Positions 17,097-26,468 of a stretch of 64,000 bases of DNA are shown piece by piece. The position numbers and the translations under genes are program-made. How positions within the stretch are numbered: the first letter of the stretch is position 1; every line of letters starts with the position of its first letter. The stretch spans positions 1 through 64,000 of the forward strand of contig CAZMHF010000007.1 in the NCBI GenBank assembly GCA_964566025.1, given 5' to 3'. The DNA is from RGIG8306 sp964566025. Lineage in GTDB: Bacteria > Bacillota > Clostridia > Lachnospirales > Lachnospiraceae. A model generated the notes under the pieces. That model made no database searches. It saw only the letters and a program-made list of their open reading frames with translations, and was not told the DNA's origin.

Positions 17097-18236
17097 TTAC
17101 GTTAAGAAATCTCTAATGCGCTTGCTACGCACTGGGTTTCGAAGTTTGCGTAGTGCCTTTGCTTCAATTTGACGAATCCGCTCGCGCGTAACATCAAATG
17201 CCCTTCCCACCTCTTCAAGTGTTCGTGGATGCCCATCTCGCAATCCAAAACGCAATATAATCACTTCTTTTTCACGAGGCTTCAAATCCTCTAATAGAAT
17301 ATCAATATGCTCACGAAGCATAACCGATTCAACATTTCCTTCTGGCGTAACAACCAATGTATCTGCTACAAAATCGCCCAAATTTGAATCATCCTCTTCA
17401 CCAATTGGTGTTTCAAGTGATGCAGGTTCTCTCGCAATTTGAAGAATTTCTTCAACCTTTTCCTCTGTCATGCCAAGCGCCTCACCTAATTGCTTTGTGG
17501 TTGGCTCCGTTCCCAATTCAAGCGTAAGCTTTCTTTGCATTTTCGACATTTTATTAATGGTTTCTACCATATGTACAGGTACACGAATGGTTCGTGCCTG
17601 GTCTGCCAATGCTCTAGTCACCGATTGTCTAATCCACCATGTCGCATACGTACTTAATTTAAATCCCTTTGTAAAATCAAACTTCTCTACACCTTTAATC
17701 AATCCAAGATTTCCCTCTTGAACAAGATCTAAAAAGCTCATGCCTCTGCCTGTATAACGTTTTGCGATACTAACAACCAATCGAAGATTCGCCTCAATTA
17801 ATCGCTCTCTTGCGTATTTTTGTTCCTCAGGAGTACCTTCGTCCTTCATCGTAGCCAATTCGACTTCTTCAGGAGTTGTTAATAATGGAACCGTACCAAT
17901 TTCCTTCAAGTACATGCGTACGGGATCTTCCGTCCCGATGCCATCTAACAAGTCAATTGCGTCAAGGTCAACTTTCTCTTCTTCCTCTTCCTCAACTGGA
18001 AAATCCAAAAGATCCTTGTCAATCAATGCGTTTTCGTCTTGAATATCATCGCCCTCGATTGCTAACACATCAATTTTTTTATTCTCCAAATAATTTAAGA
18101 CAAACTCTTTTTGTGCATCAGTTGTTTCTTCTACTTGAAAAAATTCATTCACCTCGCTCATGTCCAACGTATTGTTTTTCGTTTCAGCAACTTCCACTAA
18201 CTGTCCAAGCTTAAAAAAGAATTGTTCTTTATCCAT
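17097..18236 (-). CDS. rpoD: RNA polymerase primary sigma factor RpoD/SigA, paralogue B
   Basis: This 379-residue group 1 sigma factor has the same layout as paralogue A: short region 1.1, region 1.2 (TEDPVRMYLKEIGTVPLLT), region 2 with the invariant RpoD block, region 3 and region 4.2 (TLEEVGRAFDVTRERIRQIE, ending in RKLRNPVRSKRIRDFLT). The region 4 sequence is closer to the general RpoD consensus (EVGRAFDVTRERIRQIE) than paralogue A, so I favour this as the ancestral rpoD. The usual neighbour dnaG is absent; the upstream gene is a lipid kinase. It has its own promoter and terminator. Confidence 0.92.
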   Translation of the reverse strand: MDKEQFFFKLGQLVEVAETKNNTLDMSEVNEFFQVEETTDAQKEFVLNYLENKKIDVLAIEGDDIQDENALIDKDLLDFPVEEEEEEKVDLDAIDLLDGIGTEDPVRMYLKEIGTVPLLTTPEEVELATMKDEGTPEEQKYARERLIEANLRLVVSIAKRYTGRGMSFLDLVQEGNLGLIKGVEKFDFTKGFKLSTYATWWIRQSVTRALADQARTIRVPVHMVETINKMSKMQRKLTLELGTEPTTKQLGEALGMTEEKVEEILQIAREPASLETPIGEEDDSNLGDFVADTLVVTPEGNVESVMLREHIDILLEDLKPREKEVIILRFGLRDGHPRTLEEVGRAFDVTRERIRQIEAKALRKLRNPVRSKRIRDFLT

Positions 18237-18278
18237 TTTTCTCCCCTTTCGCTATATCGCAAAATTGTGCATCATCAC

Positions 18279-18307
18279 AGTATACCATCAAAATACAACT
18301 ACCGCAA
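18279..18307 (-). promoter_or_regulatory. Promoter of rpoD (paralogue B)
   Basis: On the minus strand TTGCGG (18302-18307) and TATACT (18279-18284) are 17 bp apart, just after the lipid kinase stop codon. Confidence 0.65.
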
Positions 18308-18310
18308 GCT

Positions 18311-19228
18311 TTATTTCAAAACTTTTTGTCTTGATTTTTTTTGTGCTAATGGCATAGCCAACGGTAACTTTTGCTGAATGACTTCTATTTTTGTTTTGCT
18401 AAAACTTCCTGCAAACTCTCCGTCAATCACCCACTCTGTTTCATCCTGCGTTTCCACTATAACCTCTTTTGTCTTAAATCTCACAATAAATTCTGATTCT
18501 TTATTCATTAACAATGCAATAAAAATATCATTTAGTTCAAAGGGGTTTTTAGGCGCAATAACAAACATACCTTCAAATATTCCATCATCTAATTCAATGC
18601 GTTTTCCTGTTATATTATTGATCCCACCTACACTTGTTGTATTACTAATCATGCCATATAAAAAGGATTCTTCAATCACGCCTTCTTCATATGTTATCTT
18701 CGCTGGTATTGCCTTAAGATTTGTTAAGCTTTTCACTGCCTCAATTAAATAAGCCTGGTGCCCTAGTCGATTTTTGCTCGTTTGAGGCGTTAAATACGTC
18801 ACTTCTGTAAATGCTCCAAAAGCAGCTGCATAAATAAACGGTTTCTCATTCAGCAGGGCTACATCCACCTTGACAATAGAATTTGATTTTGCCAATCGCG
18901 CAGCGGATTTTATGTTGCGAGGAAGTCTCAATGTTTTTGCAAAATCATTTGTTGACCCCGATGGAATATATGCTAAAATCGGCGGATTTTCCATCGAAAA
19001 TAAACCTGTAATTGCTTCATTAAGTGTTCCATCGCCACCACTTATAATAATTCGATCATAAGCACTTCCTTCTTCCTTGATAACCTCTGTTGCCTGACCT
19101 GCATATTTTGTTAGGCACATTTCAATCAAAGTCTGATCAATCGAAAGAATTTCTAACACGTCCATCAACGCATTTTTCATTCTTCCTTTTCCGGATTTTG
19201 GATTAACGATAAACAATACTTTCTCCAA
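18311..19228 (-). CDS. Diacylglycerol/lipid kinase family protein (YegS/DagK type)
   Basis: This is a 305-residue soluble lipid kinase. The catalytic N-domain shows NPKSGKG (9-15), GGDGTLNE (64-71) and IPSGSTNDFAKTL (about 88-100); the C-terminal beta-sandwich follows. In Firmicutes the DagK branch recycles diacylglycerol from lipoteichoic acid synthesis. The exact lipid used here is not proven. The start is TTG at 19226-19228 with AGGAGG about eight bases upstream; no ATG is available nearby. It is the last gene of a long same-strand run after metA (20-bp gap). Confidence 0.88.
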   Translation of the reverse strand: MEKVLFIVNPKSGKGRMKNALMDVLEILSIDQTLIEMCLTKYAGQATEVIKEEGSAYDRIIISGGDGTLNEAITGLFSMENPPILAYIPSGSTNDFAKTLRLPRNIKSAARLAKSNSIVKVDVALLNEKPFIYAAAFGAFTEVTYLTPQTSKNRLGHQAYLIEAVKSLTNLKAIPAKITYEEGVIEESFLYGMISNTTSVGGINNITGKRIELDDGIFEGMFVIAPKNPFELNDIFIALLMNKESEFIVRFKTKEVIVETQDETEWVIDGEFAGSFSKTKIEVIQQKLPLAMPLAQKKSRQKVLK

Positions 19229-19248
19229 TGAACTATCCTCCTTGTTGA

Positions 19249-20166
19249 CTATTTACCATTCTCCAAATCAAATGGCGTAATCTGATACACATAATAATTT
19301 AGCCAATTTGTATAAAGCGTATTCGCATGGCATCGCCACGTTAAAAGCGGTGTAATATCTGGATTTTCGTCTGTATAGTAATTCGCTGGTTTTATCACGT
19401 CATCATATTTCGCTAAATCTCTTCGGTATTCATTGTCTAAGGTCACACGATCGTATTCTGGATGGCCAAGTACATATACCTGCTTCGCATCCAAGCTCTC
19501 TGCTAAACAAACCCCCGCTTCATCACTTACTGCAAGCAATTTGAGTTCTGGACACGCTTCAATATCTTCGCGCAAAATCGTCGAATTACGACTATGGGGC
19601 GCATAAAATATATCGTCAAAGCTGCGAATGAGTGGTGAGCGACGATCTAATACTCGATGCTTGTATATGCCTGAGCATTTTTGATCCGTTGGATATTTTT
19701 TAATACCGTGGTGATAAAATAACCCCGCGAGTGCTCCCCAACAAATATGCAAGGTTGATGTCACATTTGTTTTTGTCCACTCCATAATAGACATAATTTC
19801 ATCCCAATATGTCACTTCTTCATATTCCATATGTTCAACAGGTGCGCCTGTAATAATCATACCATCAAATTTGCGTTTTTTAATATCTTCAAATGGTATG
19901 TAAAATTTATTTAGATGCACTGCCGATGTATTTTTTGATTCATGTGAAGACAATTTCACAAAGGTAATTTCTAATTGTAATGGTGTATTTGATAATGCAC
20001 GAAGCAATTGCGTTTCGTAGTCTTCTTTTACAGGCATCAAGTTTAAAATCGCAATTTCAAGCGGACGAATTTCTTGCGTCAAGGCACGACTTTCATCCAT
20101 AATAAAAATATTTTCTGATTCTAAAACTGCTTTTGCAGGTAAATCATTTTGAATTTTAATTGGCAT
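19249..20166 (-). CDS. metA: Homoserine O-acetyltransferase, MetA family
   Basis: This enzyme acylates homoserine for methionine synthesis. The 305-residue protein has catalytic Cys142 (LHICWGALAG) and the His-x-Glu of LGHPEYD (about 235-237). Residue 111 is Glu (GAPVEHMEYEEV). In characterised MetA proteins Glu111 selects acetyl-CoA, while Gly in the E. coli enzyme selects succinyl-CoA. The product is therefore expected to be O-acetylhomoserine despite the common annotation as succinyltransferase. It lies 14 bp after ligA with no visible methionine riboswitch. Confidence 0.94.
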   Translation of the reverse strand: MPIKIQNDLPAKAVLESENIFIMDESRALTQEIRPLEIAILNLMPVKEDYETQLLRALSNTPLQLEITFVKLSSHESKNTSAVHLNKFYIPFEDIKKRKFDGMIITGAPVEHMEYEEVTYWDEIMSIMEWTKTNVTSTLHICWGALAGLFYHHGIKKYPTDQKCSGIYKHRVLDRRSPLIRSFDDIFYAPHSRNSTILREDIEACPELKLLAVSDEAGVCLAESLDAKQVYVLGHPEYDRVTLDNEYRRDLAKYDDVIKPANYYTDENPDITPLLTWRCHANTLYTNWLNYYVYQITPFDLENGK

Positions 20167-20180
20167 ATAAACACCTCTTT

Positions 20181-22166
20181 CTATTTTTCAAGCATTTGCA
20201 TAAATACGTCTTCGGTTAGAACAGGAATTCCTAGCTCTCTTGCTTTTTTATTTTTCGAAGAGTTCGATAGTGCATCATTATTGATTAAGTAATCCGTTTT
20301 TGCTGAAACACTTCCTGTTGCCTTTCCTCCATGTTGCTCAATAAAACGCTTTAGCTCATCTCGATTTTTAAATCGTTCTACACTTCCTGTAATCACAAAT
20401 GTTTTATCTTGTATAAAGGTTTCTTTGACTGCTCCTGCGCTTTGTGGCCTTTCGATCGTTATATGCGCTAAGAGTCTAGTTAGTATAGCACGATTCTCTT
20501 CGTTTTTGAAGTAGTGAACAATCGCTTCTGCTAATATATCTCCAATTCCCTCTATGGCAAGAAAGCGCTCCACCTGATTTAGAATAGCTGCCTCTTGTAT
20601 TTTATCAAAATCATATTGAAATGATTTGCTAATTACTTTCGCATTTGAAACACCAATTCCCGGGATACCAATTGCGTATAAAACACGCTCAAGCGTTGTA
20701 TCTTTAGCGTTTTCAATGGACTCTATCATGTTCTCGTAAGAACGCTTTCCGAATCCTTTTAGCGAAATGATTTCGTCTTTGTGGTTTTGTATTTCAAAAA
20801 GATCGGCATATTCTCTTATAAATCCCTTTTCGATTAACACTTGTAAGGTCGCCTCGGAGATGCCATCTATATTCATAGCATTTCTGCTTACGAATAGCTC
20901 AAACTTCTTAATTTGTTTAGCGGGGCATTGTGGATTTTCACATGTAAGAACTTTTACGTCGTATTCCTGCTTAATGCGTGTTTCCATTTTACATACTGGA
21001 CAACTGCTTGGTATTTGTAGATTCCCACTTCGCGTTAGATTATTGGATATTTGAGGGATAATCATATTTGCCTTATACACAAGAATTTTATCGCCAATAC
21101 CTAATTCCAATTCTTCCATTATCGAAAGGTTATGCACACTAGCGCGTGATACCGTTGTTCCTTCCAATTCCACCGAATCAAAAATCGCTACGGGATTGAT
21201 TAACCCTGTTCTTGATGGGCTCCATTCTATTTTACGCAAAATAGTTTGTGCTTCTTCATCTTTCCATTTGAATGCAAGTGAATGACGCGGGAATTTCGCT
21301 GTACTTCCTAAACGGTCTGCATACAATATATCTTCATATGTTAGCACCAGTCCATCGGAAGGAATATCAATCGCTCTAATATGCTCTTCGAAATAGTCTT
21401 TTGCTTGATAGATAGTTATTGCATTAACCACCTTATACTCAACTACTGAAAATCCCAATTGTTCCATCCATGTTAGTTGTGCCACTCTCGATCTTTCCAA
21501 TGCTTCATTTTCATGATTTTTTTCAAAATCAACTAATGAAAACGCATAAAAATTCACGCACCGATTTGCTGTCACTTCACTATTTAATTGTCTAACAGAT
21601 CCCGCACAAAGATTGCGTGGGTTTTTATATTTCATATTTTCGTCAATAATTTCTTCATTTAATCTTTCAAAATCAGAATACTTAATCACTGCCTCACCAC
21701 GCAATACAAGTTTTCCTTGGTAGGCAATTCGTTTCGGTAAATTTAAAAAGGTTCGTGCATTTGCCGTCACCACTTCGCCAACGACACCATTTCCACGTGT
21801 TAGTGCCTCAATTAATTGACCATTTTCATAAGTGACTACAATCGTTAAGCCATCTAATTTCCAAGATAGGATTCCCTCTTTATTAGAAAGAAAGCTAGCT
21901 AGTGCATCAATTTCTTTTGTTTTGTCTAAAGAAAGCATTGGCGATTCGTGTTCTTTTTTTGGTAAAAAGCTAACTACCTCATAACCAACTCGCTTTGTTG
22001 GACTATCCTCTAATACAACGCCCTCATTTTTTTCAAGCGCTAAAAGCTCGTCATATAATTCGTCATATTCTTTATTCGGCATAATTTCTTTGCCTTCACT
22101 ATAATAGGTTTTGCTAGCCTCATTCAGAATACCAATCAATTCTTTCATTCTCGACAAATCACTCAT
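20181..22166 (-). CDS. ligA: NAD-dependent DNA ligase
   Basis: This ligase seals nicks in replication and repair. The 661 residues match the family. Adenylated Lys103 lies in SWKLDGLTI, preceded by the Ia domain (YYSEGKEIMPNKEYDELYDE). The OB fold, the four-Cys zinc finger (CPVCK..CENPQCPAK, about 390-415), helix-hairpin-helix repeats (SLKGFGKRSYENM, GIPGIGVSNAK) and the C-terminal BRCT domain (about 585-661) follow. GGAGG precedes the ATG. It sits between an rRNA pseudouridine synthase gene and metA rather than beside pcrA. Confidence 0.97.
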   Translation of the reverse strand: MSDLSRMKELIGILNEASKTYYSEGKEIMPNKEYDELYDELLALEKNEGVVLEDSPTKRVGYEVVSFLPKKEHESPMLSLDKTKEIDALASFLSNKEGILSWKLDGLTIVVTYENGQLIEALTRGNGVVGEVVTANARTFLNLPKRIAYQGKLVLRGEAVIKYSDFERLNEEIIDENMKYKNPRNLCAGSVRQLNSEVTANRCVNFYAFSLVDFEKNHENEALERSRVAQLTWMEQLGFSVVEYKVVNAITIYQAKDYFEEHIRAIDIPSDGLVLTYEDILYADRLGSTAKFPRHSLAFKWKDEEAQTILRKIEWSPSRTGLINPVAIFDSVELEGTTVSRASVHNLSIMEELELGIGDKILVYKANMIIPQISNNLTRSGNLQIPSSCPVCKMETRIKQEYDVKVLTCENPQCPAKQIKKFELFVSRNAMNIDGISEATLQVLIEKGFIREYADLFEIQNHKDEIISLKGFGKRSYENMIESIENAKDTTLERVLYAIGIPGIGVSNAKVISKSFQYDFDKIQEAAILNQVERFLAIEGIGDILAEAIVHYFKNEENRAILTRLLAHITIERPQSAGAVKETFIQDKTFVITGSVERFKNRDELKRFIEQHGGKATGSVSAKTDYLINNDALSNSSKNKKARELGIPVLTEDVFMQMLEK

Positions 22167-22185
22167 GCCTATTCCTCCATCGTTT

Positions 22186-22878
22186 TTAACGAAACTTTTT
22201 TATTTCTTCGTCTGATAACAATCTCCACTTCCCAACTGGTAAATGGTCTAATTTGATGTGCATAATGCGAATGCGTTTTAGTTTTGTTACTGTTGCGCCA
22301 AGTTCTTTGCACATGCGCCTAATTTGACGGTTTAGTCCTTGTGTTAAAACAATATGAAATGTATTCGTATCTATTTTCCACGCCTTGCATGGCTTTGTGA
22401 CCACATCTAAAATTTCTACCCCTTCTTGCATCTTTTTTAGAAATGCCTCTGTAACGGGCTTATTTATTGTAACCACATATTCCTTTTCATGATTATTTCG
22501 ACTTTTCAAAATCAAATTAACGATACTGCCGTCATTTGTTAATAAAATCAATCCTTCTGAATCTTTATCGAGTCTTCCAATTGGATAAATTCTTGTCGGA
22601 TAATTAATGTAATCAATAATATTATTTTTTTCTTTGCTTGCCGTACAAATAATCCCTACTGGCTTATGAAATGCCATAACGATTTTCTTGTCTTTTTTTG
22701 AACCGTTAATTCGTTTGCCATCAATGACAATCTCATCACTTTCAAGAACCTTTTGGCCTTTTTGTGCATACGTATTATTCACTAGGATTTTTTCCATCTC
22801 AACAAGGCGATCAGCCTCTCGTCTAGAACAAATCCCTTTGTCACTTAAAAACTTATTCAACCTTACTGGTTCATTCAT
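22186..22878 (-). CDS. rRNA pseudouridine synthase (RsuA/RluB/E/F family, RluF-like)
   Basis: This is a 230-residue pseudouridine synthase. An S4 RNA-binding domain occupies about residues 5-50 (RLNKFLSDKGICSRREADRL), and the catalytic domain carries the active-site Asp in GRLDKDSEGLILLTND. The DKDSEGL form resembles RluF, which modifies 23S rRNA near U2604, more than RsuA or RluB (LDxxTxGL). The start is the ATG at 22876-22878 with AAGGAG upstream; a longer frame to 22917 runs into queA. It overlaps queA by eight bases. Confidence 0.9.
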   Translation of the reverse strand: MNEPVRLNKFLSDKGICSRREADRLVEMEKILVNNTYAQKGQKVLESDEIVIDGKRINGSKKDKKIVMAFHKPVGIICTASKEKNNIIDYINYPTRIYPIGRLDKDSEGLILLTNDGSIVNLILKSRNNHEKEYVVTINKPVTEAFLKKMQEGVEILDVVTKPCKAWKIDTNTFHIVLTQGLNRQIRRMCKELGATVTKLKRIRIMHIKLDHLPVGKWRLLSDEEIKKFR

Positions 22879-23917
22879 GGTCTTTCTCCTTGTCGATAAT
22901 AAGCATCGCATCGCCAAAAGAGAAAAAACGATAACGCTCTTTTACGGCAACTTCATAAGCGTTTAAAATATTTTCCCTACTAGATAGCGCAGAAACCAAC
23001 ATCAATAATGTGGATTGTGGTAAATGGAAATTCGTAATTAACGCATCCATTACCTTAAAACGATATCCAGGGTAAATGAATATTTCTGTCCATCCATTAC
23101 TTTTTGAAAGCTCGCCCTTTTCATTTGCAGCGGATTCAATTGTGCGACAGCTTGTTGTTCCAACGCATACCACTCTTTTTTTATTTTTTTTCGTTTCATT
23201 AATCAAATCTGCTTGTGATTGTTCGATCGAATAATATTCCGAATGCATATGATGCGCTTCAATGGTATCAACTTTCACAGGTCGAAATGTACCTAGTCCA
23301 ACATGCAATGTCACATAAGCAATATTAATGCCCTTTTGCGCAATCTTTTCCAACAATTCCTTTGTGAAATGAAGGCCAGCAGTTGGGGCGGCAGCGGATC
23401 CATCATGCTTTGCATAAATTGTTTGATAACGATTTTTATCCTTTAATTCATGTGTGATATACGGTGGCAATGGCATTTTTCCTAATTCGTCCAATATCTC
23501 TTCAAAAATCCCTTCGTATTCAAAGCGAATTAGGCGATTTCCATCGTCAAGAACCTTCACAATTTCTCCTACCAATTTGTCCTTTGCAAAAACAATTCTT
23601 GTCCCCTTCTTTGCTTTTCTTCCAGGCTTTACAAGCGTTTCCCAAACCGCATCCGATTTTCGTTTCAACAAAAGCAATTCCATCTTTCCATTTGTCTTTT
23701 CAAGATGCCCAAATAGTCTGGCTGGTATCACTTTGGTGTTATTGAGAACTAGACAATCTCCTTCTTCTAATTCATCAATTACTTCTGAAAAAACATGATG
23801 TTCTAACTTTCCTGTATGTTTATCAATCACCATTAAGCGTGAATTACTGCGTTCTTCTAATGGATCTTGTGCAATAAGCTCCTCTGGTAATTCATAATTA
23901 AAATCGTTTACTTGCAT
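22871..23917 (-). CDS. queA: S-adenosylmethionine:tRNA ribosyltransferase-isomerase
   Basis: QueA transfers and isomerises the ribosyl part of AdoMet onto preQ1-modified tRNA to form epoxyqueuosine, the substrate of QueH encoded 8 kb away. The 348-residue chain shows the family blocks YELPEELIAQDPLEERSNSR (start region), TAGLHFT, LHVGLGTFRPV and YPGYRF..LITNFHLPQSTLLMLV. I take the ATG at 23915-23917, which has GAGGAG 11 bases upstream; a GTG three codons earlier is too close to that site. It follows the transglutaminase gene after 20 bp. Confidence 0.95.
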   Translation of the reverse strand: MQVNDFNYELPEELIAQDPLEERSNSRLMVIDKHTGKLEHHVFSEVIDELEEGDCLVLNNTKVIPARLFGHLEKTNGKMELLLLKRKSDAVWETLVKPGRKAKKGTRIVFAKDKLVGEIVKVLDDGNRLIRFEYEGIFEEILDELGKMPLPPYITHELKDKNRYQTIYAKHDGSAAAPTAGLHFTKELLEKIAQKGINIAYVTLHVGLGTFRPVKVDTIEAHHMHSEYYSIEQSQADLINETKKNKKRVVCVGTTSCRTIESAANEKGELSKSNGWTEIFIYPGYRFKVMDALITNFHLPQSTLLMLVSALSSRENILNAYEVAVKERYRFFSFGDAMLIIDKEKDHE

Positions 23918-23937
23918 ACTATGCACAACTCCTCACT

Positions 23938-26454
23938 CTAAATATAAGCACAAATAAATTTAAATAAGAATTTCTTCCATATAGATAGTCTACTATATAG
24001 CGCGTCTCTTAGCAAAGCATAGATTTCATAAATTTCTTCGCTATCCTCTTTTATGAGCTCATGATCACTAAAATTAACTTCTCGAATATAGCTTAGCAGA
24101 TTTTCAATAGCCTGTTCACTCAAAACGGGGTATTTTTCACGCAGTTGTTCTTTTTCCTCAAGGGAGAAATGAATCGGCTCGCCAAAACGCCTTGTCATTG
24201 TAGCAATTTGCGCATATATATAACGACAACGTTTTTTAAGGTTTTGTTGATTGAAACCGTGACTTCTTTGTTTTAAACGAATAATCCGCCAGGTAATCAA
24301 CATTGCATAAAATGCTGCGATAATAATGATTGCCACACAAATGGTAATGACGATTTTTCGTATCGCCTTCAAGCTATCTCTATCTGTTTGGTCCACCACA
24401 CTTAATGACGTTTTGCTTTCGCTTGAGGCACTTGTCATCTGTGATGGTTTTGATGGTTTTATTGGTTTTGTTGGTTTATGTTCTTCGTTCGTTTTATCAA
24501 CGCTTGCCTGCTCACTTGATGGCTTTTCTTTATAATCAACCGCTAAATCCTCAGGTAGCACAAGCGAATCCGTTTCATAATAAGTCGGTGTAACTTCCAC
24601 TGGAATCCAACCAAATTCTTCTATGTATATCTCTGTCCATGCATGTGCATTTTTTCCTGCAACAAGTACTGTTTTGCCAGCCTCTGCTGGGGGAACAACA
24701 TAGCCTTCGCAATATCTTGCTGGATAGCCAAGATAACGCAGTAGCAACGTTGCTGCCGATGCATAATGCAAACAATATCCTTCTTTTCCATCAAATAAAA
24801 AATACTCAATTGGATCTTGCCCTTCTTTTATAAAATTCTTCGGAGTTGTCGTATATGTCGTTGTCTTATGAAGCTTCTTCCTCACATAATCAATAGCATA
24901 TTGATATGATGTTTTCATCTGCTCCCAATCTATTGCTTCTTCTCCTTCAATATCGATTGAAGGCTCTTCAAAAAAGAACGGTAAATTTTCTAGACTTTCT
25001 GGCACATTTAGATACGTATCGTATGCATATTTGTCGTATTCATTTTTAATAAGCTGTCTATTGCCTTCATTCTCGTAATGGCTACGTACTTTTTCCACAT
25101 TTTCGGTAAACAAATCGTATGAACTTGTAACACTCCCATTTGAAAGCAAATATAAATCGCGAAATAAAATACCGTCCAAGCTCCCAATGCTGGCGTTGTA
25201 TGGTACGTACGTCACTTTTTTATCGGCTGCGACATTTTTAATGTATATACGATTTTCGGATTCTCTTAAACTGTCAACCTCAACATTCGCATCATATGCC
25301 TTCATATTGATATAAGGAAGACTTAAAATTTGCTCTTTTAGAAAATCTCCTTTTGGATATTGTGACAAACGAATAGATTCCCATAAGCTTTCCACACTTT
25401 TATAAGAGTTACCATTAACCCATCCATTGCTTGTATATTGTGTTGCTGCAAATCCTTTTAAATAGGTAGCCTGATAAGCATCTTTTTTAAAAGAAACTTC
25501 CAAGTGCGTTTTTTGATCCGTCTTCAAACTATACATGCCCATTTTTCCAAACGCCATCCCTGAATCGATTTCATCCTTCTTATTTGGTTTTTTGTTTGGA
25601 TTTTTATTGGTCGGTTCTATTTCGCTTCCATCTTCATAGTATTTTCCGCCTGTCAATGCGTCGAATTTTTCTTTTAAGTTGGACTCATACATAAAATCTC
25701 TGATTTTATCTAACTTCGGGTTGATGGTTGGCACAAGATATATATTTGCTATCACTGCCACTATCGTTATCATTCCTGCCGAAAAAACAATACCATTTTC
25801 ATTGCCATTAGGGCTTTTTTTAGTACGACACATCAACGCATAGTAGGCCACTAACAACATGATAGCACTTGCCTCACTAGGCAATTGACCGCATGATAGC
25901 GCCATCGCCCATACCACAATAACAAATAACGTGCTCCATAAGCGATTAGGTTTTACGAACATATGATACACGATTCCATACATCAAAAATAGCGCTAAAA
26001 ATAGCAATGCAATCATTACGCTTCGCTCATCAAATTCCGTCACTTTTTCTGTATTCTCAAAATTATAATATTTCGAAAATCGCTCAACAACATTGTATTT
26101 TATTTGTTCAAAACCTTTTATCAAATTTTCTTTATAGCGTAGCAAAATAAAAATCTGGCAAGCGCTTCCAATAAGCCACCACAATTTTTTAAAATGAATA
26201 ATGGAGATAAAAAGCCCCCATATGCAAACGAAAATCAAAAATCCTAACAGGAAAATCATCTGTTTGTTATTCGCTATATTCAATTGAAAGGTTTCCCAGA
26301 AGCAAGCTAATAGCGCATAGCAAAAGAGCGTGGGAATCACGAAATAATAGGCAATATAACTAAGCCTATCGCTCACTTCCATAAACCACGATCTATTTTG
26401 GTTGTTTTCATCTTCATTGATTTGTGGCGTTTGGAATGTGATATCGCTTTTCAT
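23938..26454 (-). CDS. Membrane-anchored transglutaminase-like protein
   Basis: The 838-residue protein has about seven N-terminal membrane helices (to about 270), a large exported region and a further helix near residue 710. The transglutaminase core has Cys at about 561 (EGYCLHYASA) and His at about 604 (NAHAWTEIY), followed by GWIPVEVTP, where the third catalytic residue is expected; this gives a papain-like triad. A Lys/Pro/Ser-rich linker precedes the last helix, and the C-terminal cytoplasmic region resembles DUF4129. TgpA-type proteins of this kind usually stand beside MoxR and DUF58 genes, as here; their reaction is mostly unknown and may be peptide hydrolysis or crosslinking at the cell surface. 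The start ATG 26452-26454 has AAAGGAGAGG. Confidence 0.88.
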   Translation of the reverse strand: MKSDITFQTPQINEDENNQNRSWFMEVSDRLSYIAYYFVIPTLFCYALLACFWETFQLNIANNKQMIFLLGFLIFVCIWGLFISIIHFKKLWWLIGSACQIFILLRYKENLIKGFEQIKYNVVERFSKYYNFENTEKVTEFDERSVMIALLFLALFLMYGIVYHMFVKPNRLWSTLFVIVVWAMALSCGQLPSEASAIMLLVAYYALMCRTKKSPNGNENGIVFSAGMITIVAVIANIYLVPTINPKLDKIRDFMYESNLKEKFDALTGGKYYEDGSEIEPTNKNPNKKPNKKDEIDSGMAFGKMGMYSLKTDQKTHLEVSFKKDAYQATYLKGFAATQYTSNGWVNGNSYKSVESLWESIRLSQYPKGDFLKEQILSLPYINMKAYDANVEVDSLRESENRIYIKNVAADKKVTYVPYNASIGSLDGILFRDLYLLSNGSVTSSYDLFTENVEKVRSHYENEGNRQLIKNEYDKYAYDTYLNVPESLENLPFFFEEPSIDIEGEEAIDWEQMKTSYQYAIDYVRKKLHKTTTYTTTPKNFIKEGQDPIEYFLFDGKEGYCLHYASAATLLLRYLGYPARYCEGYVVPPAEAGKTVLVAGKNAHAWTEIYIEEFGWIPVEVTPTYYETDSLVLPEDLAVDYKEKPSSEQASVDKTNEEHKPTKPIKPSKPSQMTSASSESKTSLSVVDQTDRDSLKAIRKIVITICVAIIIIAAFYAMLITWRIIRLKQRSHGFNQQNLKKRCRYIYAQIATMTRRFGEPIHFSLEEKEQLREKYPVLSEQAIENLLSYIREVNFSDHELIKEDSEEIYEIYALLRDALYSRLSIWKKFLFKFICAYI

Positions 26455-26468
26455 GACCTCTCCTTTCA

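Noticed and set aside
23454..23798. Open frames of about 90-115 residues on the plus strand opposite queA
   Set aside because: They are shadows of queA with low-complexity Ser/Phe composition and no ribosome site; similar shadows over ligA, addA, addB and typA were rejected likewise.
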